Shown: one piece after another, positions 42,700-50,908 of the stretch | Position numbering within the stretch: position 1 is the stretch's first letter | Layout: each line of letters starts with the position of its first letter | NCBI GenBank assembly: GCA_963773035.1 | Contig: CAVYZX010000002.1 | Location: 278,433-342,432, forward strand | Origin: CAVRXZ01 sp963773035 | GTDB lineage: Bacteria > Acidobacteriota > Vicinamibacteria > Vicinamibacterales > CAVVIG01 | DNA length: 64,000 nucleotides | Direction: 5' to 3' | Notes under the pieces: generated by a model | Databases searched by the model: none | Seen by the model: only the letters and a program-made list of their open reading frames with translations | Told to the model about the DNA's origin: nothing | Translations under genes and position numbers: made by a program

Positions 42700-43182
42700 T
42701 TAAGGCCGACCTGCAAAAAACGCAAGAACGGCGTCGGCAACTTTGGGCCCGACACAGGCCATCAGCTCCTCGCGCGTCGCCCGGCGCACGCCGGCGACGC
42801 TTCCGAATGTGATGAGCAAGGTCCGGCGGCGCTTGCGCCCGATGCCGGGGATGTGATCGAGTTCGGATTGGAGGTCGCGGATCGTGCGCGCTCGACGATG
42901 GAACGTGACGGCAAACCGATGCGCTTCATCGCGAATGCGCTGAATGAGCAGGAGCGCCGGATCGTTCGAGGCAAGCGCAATCGGCTCCGCCCGGTCGCGC
43001 GTAAACAACAGCTCTTCCTTCTTGGCGATGCCGACGGCCACGAGATTCGCCAATCCCAACTCTTCGAGCGCAGCGTACGCGGCGGAGAGCTGGCCCTTGC
43101 CTCCGTCAATCAGCAACAGGTCCGGAAACGGGCCTCCCTGCTCGAGCAACTTGCGGCCCCGGCGCAGGATGACCTCGTGCAT
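42700..43182 (-). CDS. uvrC: UvrC C-terminal part (split gene)
   Basis: Second piece of excinuclease subunit C. It has the end of the RNase-H-like nuclease domain (Leu-Leu-Leu-Ile-Asp-Gly-Gly-Lys-Gly-Gln-Leu) and the C-terminal helix-hairpin-helix (Ile-Pro-Gly-Ile-Gly-Arg-Lys-Arg). The true family frame continues upstream of the ATG at 43182 to Lys-Pro-Asp-Asp-Phe-Ala-Ala at about 43203, where the repeat-like insertion ends. Without the insertion it would join the N-terminal piece. It is not clear whether this piece is translated alone. Confidence 0.85.
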   Translation of the reverse strand: MHEVILRRGRKLLEQGGPFPDLLLIDGGKGQLSAAYAALEELGLANLVAVGIAKKEELLFTRDRAEPIALASNDPALLLIQRIRDEAHRFAVTFHRRARTIRDLQSELDHIPGIGRKRRRTLLITFGSVAGVRRATREELMACVGPKVADAVLAFFAGRP

Positions 43183-43202
43183 GGCTGCGAAGTCGTCGGG
43201 CT

Positions 43203-43345
43203 TTATTGGGATTGGGGGCTCGAAGCTGGAGGCTCGGGACGTTGAGCTCCAGCTCCTGCTGGCTCGCCGGCCCCAAGCCTCGAGTCCTGAGTCCGCAGCC
43301 TACCAGCCCCTCGTCCGAAGCTCCTAGTCCCCAGCCCCGAGCCTC
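43203..43345. repeat. Repeat-like insertion splitting uvrC
   Basis: About 143 bases of GAGGCT/GGGGCTGG-like degenerate units, unlike flanking coding sequence, placed after the conserved Lys-Tyr-Arg-Ile of UvrC. Its right end, 43325-43345, is identical over 21 bases to 33941-33961 in an intergenic region. It changes the frame and ends with a TAA at 43203-43205. Confidence 0.8.
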
Positions 43346-44651
43346 TAATCCGGTATTTCCGATAGTCAGACCGGCGCATCCGGCCCTCTTCGCAGACGAC
43401 CATCGACGCGACGGTTTCGCTGCCCTGAATCGTGGAGATGTCGAAGCACTCGATTCGACGTGGCACGGCTGGCAGCGCAAGCACGGCCTGCAGCGTCTCG
43501 AGCGCCTCGTATTGGGCGACAGCGGCTTGATTGAAGCGGGACTCGTACACCAGTGCGGCATTCCGGTTGGCGAGCTCGACCAGGCCCCGCTTTTCGCCGC
43601 GCTGAGGAACCGAGATCCGCACCCGGCGGCCGGCCCGCTCGCCGAGCCAGGTCTCCAGCACCTCACGATCGCTCGGCTCGGCGGGCACATGGATATCTGG
43701 CGGTGCGACGCGGAGCTCGTAGAACTGCTGCAAACCCGCTTCGAGCACCTCGGCGTCGCTCGATCCGGCGATCGCTTCCTTGGCGTCGACCGCCGTCCCG
43801 AGATCGATGCGCTCTACCACGCGTCCGCGTCGAACCTGGAATGCCTGGAGCACGACTCCTGCCGGACCACGCTTGAGACCGAAGACGTCTCGGTGACCGA
43901 GCTCGGCGGTAGCCATTTTCTGCTGACGATCGTGGAGGGTTTGGACGGTGCGGATGGCATCGCGCAGCTGCGCCGCCTCTTCGAAACGCTCGGCGTCCGC
44001 GGCCGTGAGCATGCGGCTTTTGAGCGTCCTGTTCAGCTCCTCGTTCTTGCCTTCGAGGAACAGTTGCGTGAGTCTCACCGCGCCGCTGTACTCGGCGGGC
44101 GAACATACGCTGTCGACGCAGGGCGCCAGGCATCGTTTGATGTCGTACTCCAAACAAGGCCGCTCCCGTTTGCCGGTGATGACTTCGTTGCACGAGCGCA
44201 TGCCGAACAGCTTGTGCGTGAGCGACATGGTCTTCCGGGCGAAGTGCGCCGGCAGGAAGGGCCCGGCGTAAAAGCTGCCGTCCCGCTCGACGCGCCGCGC
44301 GACCAACACGCGAGGAAACGGCTCGTTGGTCGTGAGTTGAAGGTACGGGTAGTTCTTGTCGTCGCGCAGCAGGATGTTGTACTTGGGCGATCGCTGCTTG
44401 ATCAGGTTGTTCTCGAGCGCCAGTGCCTCGACAACCGAATCGGTCACGATGATTTCAAGGCGCGCGATCTCCTGAAGGAGCGCATCGGTCTTCGGATCGG
44501 AGCCGTATGTCCCCAGGTAGTTGCGCACGCGGTCGCGCAGCGCACGCGCCTTACCCACGTAGATGGTGTCGCCGTCGGCGTTGAAGTAGAGATAGACGCC
44601 CGGTTGCTCAGGCAACCGAGCGATCTGCTCCTTGAGTTCCTCGATGGCCAT
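43203..44651 (-). CDS. uvrC: UvrC N-terminal part (split gene)
   Basis: UvrC makes both incisions in nucleotide excision repair. This piece has the GIY-YIG nuclease domain (Gly-Val-Tyr-Leu-Tyr-Phe ... Ile-Tyr-Val-Gly-Lys-Ala, residues 18-36), a Cys cluster, the UVR domain (Arg-Phe-Glu-Glu-Ala-Ala-Gln-Leu-Arg-Asp) and most of the RNase-H-like domain (Phe-Asp-Ile-Ser-Thr-Ile-Gln-Gly). It is normal up to Arg-Arg-Ser-Asp-Tyr-Arg-Lys-Tyr-Arg-Ile, then runs about 47 residues into insertion sequence and stops. The two pieces together would give about 600 residues, the usual length. A TATAAT is 42 bases before the ATG. Confidence 0.88.
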   Translation of the reverse strand: MAIEELKEQIARLPEQPGVYLYFNADGDTIYVGKARALRDRVRNYLGTYGSDPKTDALLQEIARLEIIVTDSVVEALALENNLIKQRSPKYNILLRDDKNYPYLQLTTNEPFPRVLVARRVERDGSFYAGPFLPAHFARKTMSLTHKLFGMRSCNEVITGKRERPCLEYDIKRCLAPCVDSVCSPAEYSGAVRLTQLFLEGKNEELNRTLKSRMLTAADAERFEEAAQLRDAIRTVQTLHDRQQKMATAELGHRDVFGLKRGPAGVVLQAFQVRRGRVVERIDLGTAVDAKEAIAGSSDAEVLEAGLQQFYELRVAPPDIHVPAEPSDREVLETWLGERAGRRVRISVPQRGEKRGLVELANRNAALVYESRFNQAAVAQYEALETLQAVLALPAVPRRIECFDISTIQGSETVASMVVCEEGRMRRSDYRKYRIRGSGLGTRSFGRGAGRLRTQDSRLGAGEPAGAGAQRPEPPASSPQSQ

Positions 44652-44659
44652 ACGTTACT

Positions 44660-45562
44660 ATGTCGCGGTTTCCGCCTGTGTCTAAACCCTCCATTATACG
44701 CCGGCCCTCGGCGCGACCGAATCTGGAGCGCGCTTCAGCTTCACAGGACAGCGTCTCGGCTGTTGGCCCCCCGCACTTGACGTTCACCGGCGCCATCGGG
44801 GCCATTTGCATGTTTCCGCTGCGCGCGATCATTCGCGCCTGCGTCGCGCTGCGGATTCATCCCAACACGCTGACGCTCATCGGCGTCATCGTCAACGTCG
44901 CCGCGGCGTGGGCGCTGGCCCTGGGACGCTTCGTGCTCGCCGGCGTCATCATGCTCGTCGCCAATATCTTCGACTTCATCGATGGAAAGGTCGCTTACGA
45001 ACTGAGGCTGCAGTCGCGGTTCGGCGCGTTCTGGGACTCGACACTCGATCGGTTCTCCGATCTGGCCCTGCTGACGGGACTGATCTTCCTGTATTCGAAG
45101 CTCGGACGGAGCGACTACGTGATGGTCGCTGCGCTCGCCCTGATCTTTTCGATCATGACCAGCTACGCCAGGGCGCGGGCCGAGTCCCTGGTCGAGAAGT
45201 GCAAGGTCGGGTTCATGGAGCGCCCCGAGCGGATCGTCCTCTTCATGATCGGGGCGTTCACGAACCGGATGGCGGGCGTGCTCTGGGTGATTCTCGTGCT
45301 TTCGGTTCTCGCCGTCGCCAACCGGATCTATTACACCTACCTTGCGCTCAACAGCCTGCCGATGCCAACTCGAAAAGGTCTCGCGGGCGCGTTCAACCGC
45401 GCGTTCTTCTGGACCGACGAACGCGCCACCCTCCCCTACGACCTCTGGGTGATCGCCATCCTCGCGTTTGTGTGGCTGGTGCCACCGGACTGGCTCGGCG
45501 ATCCGATCGCCAGCGGGCCGGGACTGATTGGGTGGATGGCGCAACTCACGGGCTACAACTGA
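44660..45562 (+). CDS. CDP-alcohol phosphatidyltransferase family protein
   Basis: Membrane enzyme of phospholipid synthesis that joins a CDP-activated lipid to an alcohol. The motif DxxDGxxAx(9)GxxxDxxxD is present as Asp-Phe-Ile-Asp-Gly ... Phe-Gly-Ala-Phe-Trp-Asp-Ser-Thr-Leu-Asp (about 112-134), but the Arg normally after the Ala is Tyr. About six membrane helices follow. The C-terminal extension of 60 residues is hydrophobic. The first 45 residues are low-complexity and the uvrC promoter may lie within them, so the true start may be further downstream. The alcohol substrate (glycerol phosphate, inositol phosphate or other) cannot be told. Confidence 0.82.
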   Translation: MSRFPPVSKPSIIRRPSARPNLERASASQDSVSAVGPPHLTFTGAIGAICMFPLRAIIRACVALRIHPNTLTLIGVIVNVAAAWALALGRFVLAGVIMLVANIFDFIDGKVAYELRLQSRFGAFWDSTLDRFSDLALLTGLIFLYSKLGRSDYVMVAALALIFSIMTSYARARAESLVEKCKVGFMERPERIVLFMIGAFTNRMAGVLWVILVLSVLAVANRIYYTYLALNSLPMPTRKGLAGAFNRAFFWTDERATLPYDLWVIAILAFVWLVPPDWLGDPIASGPGLIGWMAQLTGYN

Positions 45563-45777
45563 CGCCGGCTCCGGCCCATATCCCGACAACCTAAATTGCG
45601 AGCGGAAGCGGCCTGGCCGTGCGGCTCGCGGCGGCTATCCTGCCCACCAGCACGCCTAGCGGCAAAGCATTCCTGTTTCGTCGAACACATCACCCAAGCT
45701 TGCATAGCCCGCGACTCGCCCGCCCTCGGCGCCTAAATAGGCAACCGGCTTTCCTATCAATTGTCAATGAGGTTTCG

Positions 45778-45783
45778 TATTAT
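45778..45783 (+). promoter_or_regulatory. -10 box (TATTAT) of the MarR gene
   Basis: TATTAT lies 6 bases before the GTG at 45790, again placing the transcript start at the start codon. ATTGTCAAT, an inverted repeat with a one-base centre, lies about 15 bases further upstream and could be the regulator's own operator. Confidence 0.45.
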
Positions 45784-45789
45784 TGCGAG

Positions 45790-46332
45790 GTGTCGTTCCC
45801 GCCAAAAGGGACCGAGAGACTCCGAAAGTCGCGGAGCACGAAGCTGTATCGTTCCCTCACGCGAACGCTGCGGGTTTACAACCGGCTGCTGGTGGAGCGC
45901 CTGCGGGCGCGCGGATTCGACGACTTTTCGCCGGCATTCCCGTCGCTCTTGTCCAACCTCGACGCCGACGGCACGCGGATCGGCGTCCTGGCCGGGCGCG
46001 CCGGCGTGACCCGTCAAGCCGCGGGACAATTGCTGCGCGAGATCGAACGGTGTGGATACGTCAAGCGCTGGGACTCCCCTACCGACGCACGGGCGACGGT
46101 GATCGCCTTCACGCCGCGAGGCAAGCGACTACTCGCCACGGTGCTCGAGCTGGTGGAGCAAATCGAGAGAGATTTCGCGACGATGCTGGGGCCGGGCGAG
46201 TTCGATCGCGCGCGCGAGGCCCTGTTTCAGATCGCGGATGGCGTGGATCCCGGAGGCGCCCTCGGGGCTGGCGATCGACCGCGACGCGAGGAGCGCGCGC
46301 GCGGGCGTGCTCGAAGGAATTCGAGGACTTAA
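45790..46332 (+). CDS. MarR family transcriptional regulator
   Basis: A winged-helix regulator of about 180 residues. The DNA-binding core reads Arg-Ile-Gly-Val-Leu-Ala-Gly-Arg-Ala-Gly-Val-Thr-Arg-Gln-Ala-Ala-Gly-Gln-Leu followed by Asp-Ser-Pro-Thr-Asp-Ala-Arg (wing), typical of MarR. The basic C-terminal tail (Arg-rich) is unusual. I chose GTG 45790 because upstream sequence is not coding-like. The gene overlaps the 3' end of the convergent ku by four bases. Its ligand and targets are unknown. Confidence 0.82.
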   Translation: MSFPPKGTERLRKSRSTKLYRSLTRTLRVYNRLLVERLRARGFDDFSPAFPSLLSNLDADGTRIGVLAGRAGVTRQAAGQLLREIERCGYVKRWDSPTDARATVIAFTPRGKRLLATVLELVEQIERDFATMLGPGEFDRAREALFQIADGVDPGGALGAGDRPRREERARGRARRNSRT

Positions 46333-47168
46333 GCGCGTTTTCGTTTGGCCGCCGGCTTCGCGACGGCAGCCTTCGCCGGCTTCTTCTTGGCGCTGCTGAC
46401 CGTGTCGAGGCTCTTTCGCAGCGCTTCCATCAGGTTGATGACTTTCGGCGGGGCTTCCGCCGCCGGCGCTACGACTTCCGCTCCGGCGATCTTCGCATCG
46501 ATGATCCGCTGGAGACCCTCGCGGTATTCATCTTTGTAGTGGGTCAGATCGAGTGGACCCTCGAAGGTGCCGATGACCTGCCGCGCGAGTTTGATCTCCT
46601 CGGGCTTCACGGTCTCGCTGACAGCATTCAGTTCTTCTACCTGATCGACGCTCCGGATCTCGGCGGCATGGTGCAAGGTGTACATGACGATGCCGCGGCG
46701 GTGCGGACGCACCGCGACCAAATACTCTCGTCCGTAAAGAGCCAACTTGCCGATTCCGACTTTGCCCTTCATGCCTTCACGCATGACCGCAAACGCCTGG
46801 GCTGCCACCGGACCGTCCGGAGCCAGATAGTAGGCGCGATCGACGTAAATCGGGTCGATTGCCGACTCGTCGGCGAATTGCGCCAGATCGATGACCCTGG
46901 TCGATTCCGGCCGCACGTTCTCGAAGTCCTCCTCCGTCAAGACCACGTAGTGACCCTTTTCGAACTCGTAGCCCTTGACGATCTCCGAATTGGGCACTTC
47001 GCGGTTGCAATGCGGACACCAGCGCTTCTGCTGGATGCGCGTTTGACACTCGCCGTGGAGCTGATTGAACGAGAGGGTGGCACCCGATTCCGTGGCGGGA
47101 AAGACCTTGATGGGGATATTCACAAGGCTGATCTTCAGGAAGCCCTTCCACGTTGCTCGTGCAGCCAT
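46329..47168 (-). CDS. ku: Non-homologous end-joining protein Ku
   Basis: Bacterial Ku binds DNA ends and recruits ligase D. The core Ku beta-barrel is complete (Ala-Thr-Trp-Lys-Gly-Phe-Leu-Lys-Ile-Ser-Leu-Val at the start; Arg-Arg-Gly-Ile-Val-Met-Tyr-Thr-Leu-His near 170). Cys-Pro-His-Cys near residue 50 matches the small Cys motif of the family. The C-terminal 30 residues are Lys/Ala-rich, as in other bacterial Ku proteins that bind DNA with the tail. 279 residues. No ligD gene is in the window, so it must be elsewhere. Confidence 0.93.
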   Translation of the reverse strand: MAARATWKGFLKISLVNIPIKVFPATESGATLSFNQLHGECQTRIQQKRWCPHCNREVPNSEIVKGYEFEKGHYVVLTEEDFENVRPESTRVIDLAQFADESAIDPIYVDRAYYLAPDGPVAAQAFAVMREGMKGKVGIGKLALYGREYLVAVRPHRRGIVMYTLHHAAEIRSVDQVEELNAVSETVKPEEIKLARQVIGTFEGPLDLTHYKDEYREGLQRIIDAKIAGAEVVAPAAEAPPKVINLMEALRKSLDTVSSAKKKPAKAAVAKPAAKRKRA

Positions 47169-47171
47169 AAT

Positions 47172-47220
47172 TAGTCGTTCGTCGTTAGTCGTTCGTCGTT
47201 AGTCGTTCGTCGTCAGTCGT
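47172..47220. repeat. 14-bp tandem repeat (TAGTCGTTCGTCGT)
   Basis: Three perfect units (47172-47185, 47186-47199, 47200-47213) and a partial one, just upstream of ku. No spacers, so it is a simple tandem repeat and not a CRISPR array. Confidence 0.9.
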
Positions 47221-47275
47221 TCATATCGGCTCGAAACGTTCGAGCTTCACAGGATGGGCCATCCCTGCCATTCGA

Positions 47276-47833
47276 CTATATCTCTTCGCGCTCGTCATGC
47301 CCACCGAGGTCAAGACCGGTGCCGGTGAAGTGGATGTCGTGTTTCGCGATCTTGTCGCGCAGGAGACGGCGGGCCGCAGCGTAGTTGTCGAGGGGTACCG
47401 CAAGCCGTCGAGCGAGATTTCGCAAGCGTGAAATCACGATCAGGGTGACCTGGTGTTTGCCTTCCCGCCAGCTGATGCCTCCGACTTCGTTATACGGAAT
47501 GAAGGCGCTGTCCGCCCAAATACCGTCCTCGTAGAACCCGCGCCGAATGCGAAGGTTGAGCGGCAGCAGATACGCATAGTACAGGAACATCATGACTTCG
47601 CCGAAGGCCTGCCGCCGCAGGAAGATGACTTTGTAGAACACCAGCAGCCCGAAGATGACCCCGAGAACCAGCGCCATTACATAGTACGGCGGCTTCGGGC
47701 TCGGCCAGATCAGGAGCGCCTGCCGGCGCCGGCGCAGGAACTTGACGTACTCCAGGATCAGTCGTGCATTCGCGATCAGAAACCCGATCCCGAGCACCAG
47801 CAGGATTCCGGTCACGACGGGCTGGATATTCAC
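47276..47833 (-). CDS. Membrane protein of unknown function
   Basis: About 185 residues. Two or three membrane helices (about 5-25, 45-67 and 75-95) are followed by a conserved cytosolic segment: Arg-Gly-Phe-Tyr-Glu-Asp-Gly-Ile-Trp-Ala-Asp, Phe-Ile-Pro-Tyr-Asn-Glu-Val-Gly-Gly-Ile-Ser-Trp-Arg-Glu, ending with a strongly conserved-looking Lys-His-Asp-Ile-His-Phe-Thr-Gly and an acidic tail. The fold looks like a PH-like sheet, close to the DUF5673 type, but I am not sure. The GTG at 47833 is preferred because upstream codons are repeat DNA. Confidence 0.65.
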   Translation of the reverse strand: MNIQPVVTGILLVLGIGFLIANARLILEYVKFLRRRRQALLIWPSPKPPYYVMALVLGVIFGLLVFYKVIFLRRQAFGEVMMFLYYAYLLPLNLRIRRGFYEDGIWADSAFIPYNEVGGISWREGKHQVTLIVISRLRNLARRLAVPLDNYAAARRLLRDKIAKHDIHFTGTGLDLGGHDEREEI

Positions 47834-47871
47834 GGCCCGAGATTCAATCACAAATTCGATTTGTGAATTTG

Positions 47872-47895
47872 AGGATTTGAGGATTTGAGGATTTG
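47872..47895. repeat. 8-bp tandem repeat (AGGATTTG)
   Basis: Three perfect units and flanking variants. It is the inverted form of the CAAATCCT repeat at 31687, and lies between tdk and the membrane protein gene. Confidence 0.85.
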
Positions 47896-47918
47896 AATTG
47901 CTTTCAAGGACCTGAAGG

Positions 47919-48518
47919 TCAAGCTCGACGTCCGTCCACGCTCGACAGAGCCGGGTCGAAACAATGCCGGCAGCGCGCCTCATAGAGACCAGTTGCCCCG
48001 ACCAGGACGCGATCGCTGTTGGAGACCAGACGCTGGGTGTGGTTCGCCGGCTCTCCGCACACCACGCAGATGGCAAGCGTCTTCGTAATGTATTCCGCGA
48101 TCGCTAACAGCTGAGGCATGGGTTCGAAGGGGCGCCCGAGGTAATCCTGGTCCAGCCCTGCGACGATCACGCGGCGGCCCTGATCAGCGAGAGCGTTGCA
48201 GGCAGCCGGCAGGTCCGCATCGAAGAACTGCCCCTCGTCGATCCCGACGACCTCGGTGTCTTCGTCAACGCACCGAACGAGCTCTGCCGAGCTGCTGACG
48301 TTCTGCGAGGCGATTCGCATGTCGCTGTGCGAGACGATATGGTCCTCGCTGAAGCGATCGTCGAGAATCGGCTTGAAGATCTGCACTTTCTGCCGTGCGA
48401 TCTGAGCGCGGCGCAATCGGCGGATGAGCTCCTCGCTCTTTCCGCTGAACATGCTCCCGGTGATCACTTCGATCCACCCTCGCCCAAGCTCTTTCCTGAC
48501 GACGTCCATGAGCTTCAC
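47919..48518 (-). CDS. tdk: Thymidine kinase
   Basis: Type II thymidine kinase of the salvage pathway. P-loop Gly-Ser-Met-Phe-Ser-Gly-Lys-Ser (about 21-28), Asp-Glu-Gly-Gln-Phe-Phe (about 93-98), and the zinc site with Cys-Val-Val-Cys and Cys-Arg-His-Cys. A lasso-loop Tyr-Glu-Ala-Arg-Cys follows. 199 residues, normal length. efp lies upstream on the same strand. Confidence 0.95.
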   Translation of the reverse strand: MKLMDVVRKELGRGWIEVITGSMFSGKSEELIRRLRRAQIARQKVQIFKPILDDRFSEDHIVSHSDMRIASQNVSSSAELVRCVDEDTEVVGIDEGQFFDADLPAACNALADQGRRVIVAGLDQDYLGRPFEPMPQLLAIAEYITKTLAICVVCGEPANHTQRLVSNSDRVLVGATGLYEARCRHCFDPALSSVDGRRA

Positions 48519-48602
48519 TGCCTCTTGTTCGCGCGCGCAAAGACGAGGACCATCAACCCATCGAGAGCGTTGTGACGTCTGGCGAGAACGAAAGAAGGCC
48601 GA

Positions 48603-49166
48603 TCAGACGCGCGATTGATATTCGCCCGTCTCGGTATTGACGCGGACCTTGTCGCCTTCATTGACGAACGGCGGAACCTGGATCACGAGCCCGGTTTCAA
48701 GCGTCGCCGGTTTGACCTGCGCACTCGCGGTCGCTCCTTTGATGCCCGGGACGGTCTCCTTGACGACGAGATCGACGGTTTGCGGGAGCTCGATCCCCAC
48801 CGGCTCAACGTCGTAGAACTCCACGCGAATGAGGGCGTCGGGAATGAGATAGTGAACCGACTCGCCGAGCGCCTCGGCGCTGATGTGAATCTGCTCGTAG
48901 GTTGACGTGTCCATGAAATGGTAGTGATCGCCGTCGTGGTAGAGATACTGCATTTCTCTTTCGTCGAGCGTCGCCCGTTCGACGTCTTCCTCAGCGCGGA
49001 ACTTCTGGTCGGCCAGCGTCGACGTTCGGATGTTGCGCATCCGGGCCTGGATGAAACCTCGCTTGTTGCCCGGTGTGAAATGCTGCAGGTCGAGAATACG
49101 GAACAGATCGTTGCCGATTTTGATCAGCATGCCCTTACGGAGACGTGTCGCTTGAATCGATGACAT
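48603..49166 (-). CDS. efp: Elongation factor P
   Basis: Rescues ribosomes stalled at polyproline. Three domains, 187 residues. The loop tip that enters the ribosome reads Thr-Pro-Gly-Asn-Lys-Arg-Gly-Phe (residues 31-38). The position of the modified Lys34 of Escherichia coli is Asn34 here, with Lys35 next to it. This differs from the Lys type (EpmA), the Arg type (EarP) and the Pro-Gly-Lys-Gly-Pro type. No modification enzyme gene is nearby. It is divergent from the hsp20 gene. Confidence 0.94.
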   Translation of the reverse strand: MSSIQATRLRKGMLIKIGNDLFRILDLQHFTPGNKRGFIQARMRNIRTSTLADQKFRAEEDVERATLDEREMQYLYHDGDHYHFMDTSTYEQIHISAEALGESVHYLIPDALIRVEFYDVEPVGIELPQTVDLVVKETVPGIKGATASAQVKPATLETGLVIQVPPFVNEGDKVRVNTETGEYQSRV

Positions 49167-49235
49167 AGGGGTCCTCGGCGCGCCTTTCGGCGGCCCGTAG
49201 ATCCTTGGAATCCTAGCACAGGTGGTGCGCCAGTC

Positions 49236-49667
49236 ATGCTACGATGCGAAGCAGTGGCTTTCACACGGTGGGACCCGCTCAACGATCTGCTCGCACTTCA
49301 CGAGCAGATTGGACAACTCGTCGGCGCCGATGCGCCTGGCTGGACTCCCCCGGTCGATCTCTATGAGACTTCCAGCCAGTTCGTGCTCACCGCGGAACTT
49401 CCTGGCTTGTCTCGCGATCAAATCGAGATTCACGCCGAGCAGTATCGGATTGTGATCCGCGGGGCCCGGGCTGCCGGGCCGAGCTCCGATGTGGCCTGCG
49501 AGCAGTTCCATCGCGTCGAGCGCGGCCACGGCCGCTTTTCGCGGGCCTTTACGTTACCCGAAGCGATTGACGTCGAGCGCGTGTCGGCCGATCTGAAGGA
49601 CGGAATCCTCACCGTCTCCATTCCAAAGGCTGTCGAACAGGACACGCGCCGGATCGATGTAACCTGA
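49236..49667 (+). CDS. Hsp20/alpha-crystallin small heat shock protein
   Basis: Small ATP-independent chaperone, 143 residues. The alpha-crystallin domain starts at Pro-Pro-Val-Asp-Leu-Tyr-Glu-Thr and ends with Ala-Asp-Leu-Lys-Asp-Gly-Ile-Leu-Thr-Val-Ser-Ile-Pro-Lys, the standard family signature (consensus A-x-x-x-n-G-v-L). The first ten residues may begin at GTG 49254 instead. It lies 10 bases upstream of an HtrA protease gene, so chaperone and protease are one stress operon. Confidence 0.92.
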   Translation: MLRCEAVAFTRWDPLNDLLALHEQIGQLVGADAPGWTPPVDLYETSSQFVLTAELPGLSRDQIEIHAEQYRIVIRGARAAGPSSDVACEQFHRVERGHGRFSRAFTLPEAIDVERVSADLKDGILTVSIPKAVEQDTRRIDVT

Positions 49668-49677
49668 GGCGGCTGTC

Positions 49678-50868
<1,191 letters not shown>

Positions 50869-50908
50869 AAAACTCAGAGGGTGCACCTAGTGCACCTTTT
50901 GTTGCTGG

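Noticed and set aside
43203..43345. Intein or group I/II intron in uvrC
   Set aside because: Far too short, with no splicing or homing motifs; sequence matches an intergenic repeat.
43206..44780. A 524-codon open frame on the plus strand opposite uvrC
   Set aside because: It mirrors uvrC in antisense, has no domain similarity I recognise, and the minus strand carries the complete UvrC signature. High GC makes long antisense frames common.
47172..47220. CRISPR-like repeat
   Set aside because: 14-bp units are directly adjacent with no spacers and no cas genes nearby.
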